Assembly (NCBI GenBank): GCA_050694015.1
Contig: JBOGWY010000302.1
Location: 1 to 5,385, forward strand
Direction of reading: 5' to 3'
DNA: 5,385 nucleotides
DNA from: JBOGWY01 sp050694015
Lineage (GTDB): Bacteria > Actinomycetota > CADDZG01 > WHSQ01
The notes below the pieces were generated by a model, which saw only the letters and a program-made list of their open reading frames with translations, searched no databases and had not been told where the DNA came from. Of the stretch, positions 4,396-5,385 are shown in pieces (position 1 is the stretch's first letter; every line of letters starts with the position of its first letter). Both the position numbers and the translations under genes were made by a program.

Positions 4396-5385
4396 ATCGT
4401 TACCTCCACCCATCTCTCGGTCCTGCTGCTCTCTACGATCGCTTCGACCACACGAGTCACCTGATGCGCGTCGGCGAAGGTCGCGAAGGATCCCTCGTGG
4501 CTGCCTGCGACCATCGCGTAGAAATCGGCGACGAGGTTCTTGAGGGCATCGGCCCACCCCTCCACGTGACCGCCCGGGTAATGCGCGAGCGCGGCCGCCT
4601 CCGGCGCGAGCAACGACGCATCCCTGACGAGGTCTGCGTTCGCCTCGTCCCGGCGCCCGATCCAGAGATGGTTCGGATCCTGTTGCTCCCACGCGAGACC
4701 TGCGCTCGGAGTGTCGATGCGCACGGCGAAGTCGTTCTTACGGCCTGGGCTGACCTGCGAGATCGTGACCACGCCGGTCGCGGCGTTGTCGAACTCCATC
4801 AGCACGGCCGCGAGGTCCTCGGTGCCGATGTCGACCGGGACAACCTCGCCCTCCGAGTGGGCGAACGTCTTCACCTCACCCTCGGGCTTGAAGCGCTTCT
4901 CGTGAACGGTGCGAAGGCGGGCGCAGACCCTCGTGACCGTGAGCCCCGTCACGTACTGCACGAGGTCGATCCAGTGGGAGCCGATGTCGGCAACCGCGCG
5001 CGACTCGCCGGCTTTCTCGACCTCGAGGCGCCAGTTCCAGTCCGTTGGGTACAGGAGCCAGTCCTGCAGATAGCTGCCGTGGATCAGGTGCGGGGCACCA
5101 AGGTCGCCGGCATCGAGCATCGCCTTCATCTGACGCACGAGCGGGTAGTGGCGATAGTTGTGGCAGACACCGGTGACGACGTCTGCACTCTCGGCACGAG
5201 CGACGAGATCGCCGGTTTCGGCGCTCGTCATAGCGAGAGGCTTCTCGGACAGCAGGTGCTTACCCGCGTCGATGGTCGCGAGATTGATCTGGTGGTGGAG
5301 ATGGTTCGGCGTGCAGTTGTGTACGGCGTGGAGGTCGGCGGCCAGGAGACTCGCATAGTCGTCGAACGCTGTATCGATCCCGAAG
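4392..5385 (-). CDS. Gfo/Idh/MocA family NAD(P)-dependent oxidoreductase, N-terminus beyond the right edge
   Basis: 330 residues are visible, ending at the TGA at 4392-4394; the start is outside the window. Family members oxidise sugars, cyclitols or glycosides, commonly a ring hydroxyl to a ketone. The frame is open to position 5384 and upstream of the internal Met at 5231 encodes HNCTPNHLHH and AGKHLLSEKPLA. These are the end of the Rossmann domain and its catalytic EKP lysine (codon 5241-5243), so 5231 is not the start. Then come NYRHYPLVRQMK and the substrate-domain motif DIGSHWIDLVQYVTG, whose His and Asp are typical active-site residues. The C-terminal alpha/beta domain (GFO_IDH_MocA_C type) includes EFDNAATGVVTISQVSPGRKN. 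The missing part should be about 50-60 residues with the GxGxxG nucleotide loop, giving roughly 380-390 in total. It is the promoter-proximal visible gene of the block and overlaps the isomerase by four bases. The exact substrate cannot be told. Confidence 0.92.
   Translation of the reverse strand, partial: FGIDTAFDDYASLLAADLHAVHNCTPNHLHHQINLATIDAGKHLLSEKPLAMTSAETGDLVARAESADVVTGVCHNYRHYPLVRQMKAMLDAGDLGAPHLIHGSYLQDWLLYPTDWNWRLEVEKAGESRAVADIGSHWIDLVQYVTGLTVTRVCARLRTVHEKRFKPEGEVKTFAHSEGEVVPVDIGTEDLAAVLMEFDNAATGVVTISQVSPGRKNDFAVRIDTPSAGLAWEQQDPNHLWIGRRDEANADLVRDASLLAPEAAALAHYPGGHVEGWADALKNLVADFYAMVAGSHEGSFATFADAHQVTRVVEAIVESSRTERWVEVTI
4402..4407 (-). promoter_or_regulatory. Shine-Dalgarno embedded in the dehydrogenase 3' end
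   Basis: GGAGGT (minus strand) is within the last codons of the dehydrogenase, six bases before the isomerase ATG. With the four-base ATGA overlap at 4392-4395 it is the standard arrangement for translational coupling. Confidence 0.85.

Noticed and set aside
3886..4464. Long + strand open frame opposite the isomerase
   Set aside because: It is antisense to a gene with a complete set of metal ligands, and its translation is rich in Leu, Arg, Val and Asp with no domain.
4396..4692. 99-codon N-terminal extension of the isomerase frame
   Set aside because: The extension is arginine/glycine-rich, lies wholly within the dehydrogenase gene in another frame, and the internal ATG at 4395 has a strong Shine-Dalgarno at the family's normal N-terminus.

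Overview
The window is GC-rich, densely coding bacterial DNA. It most resembles a high-GC Actinomycetota genome, perhaps an uncultured Acidimicrobiia- or Thermoleophilia-like lineage. That placement is inference from base composition, codon choice and the protein types present (notably a membrane-anchored DM13 protein with a conserved N-terminal motif); there is no rRNA or other marker here. No tRNA, rRNA, insertion sequence, CRISPR array or replication origin is visible.

Layout: two blocks face each other. The left block (about 1-2384) is on the + strand and carries four genes separated by gaps of 66-101 bases. They are a CoA-binding Rossmann protein (86-562), a stand-alone response-regulator receiver domain (664-1026), a membrane-anchored DM13-domain protein (1093-1665) and a CDP-alcohol phosphatidyltransferase (1743-2384). 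The last is an integral membrane enzyme of phospholipid head-group attachment. These four have no obvious shared pathway; they look like co-oriented housekeeping and accessory genes, not a tight operon.

The right block (2388-5385) is on the - strand and reads right to left. It starts with a Gfo/Idh/MocA-type NAD(P)-dependent dehydrogenase that enters from beyond the right edge (4392-5385, N-terminus missing). Next is a xylose-isomerase-like TIM-barrel sugar isomerase/epimerase (3427-4395), and then an aldo/keto reductase (2388-3317). The dehydrogenase stop and isomerase start overlap as ATGA, and the isomerase Shine-Dalgarno lies inside the dehydrogenase coding sequence, so these two are almost certainly co-transcribed and translationally coupled. 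The aldo/keto reductase follows after 109 bases and has its own ribosome binding site. Together they look like a sugar or polyol (cyclitol, glycoside) oxidation and isomerisation module. The substrate cannot be read from the sequence.

The two blocks converge with only 3 bases between stop codons (2385-2387), leaving no space for a conventional terminator between them. Intergenic regions are all short (about 110 bases or less) and hold a few small palindromes and hairpins, listed below with low confidence. The strongest functional lead is the coupled dehydrogenase/TIM-barrel pair. I see no clear evidence of a wholly new system.
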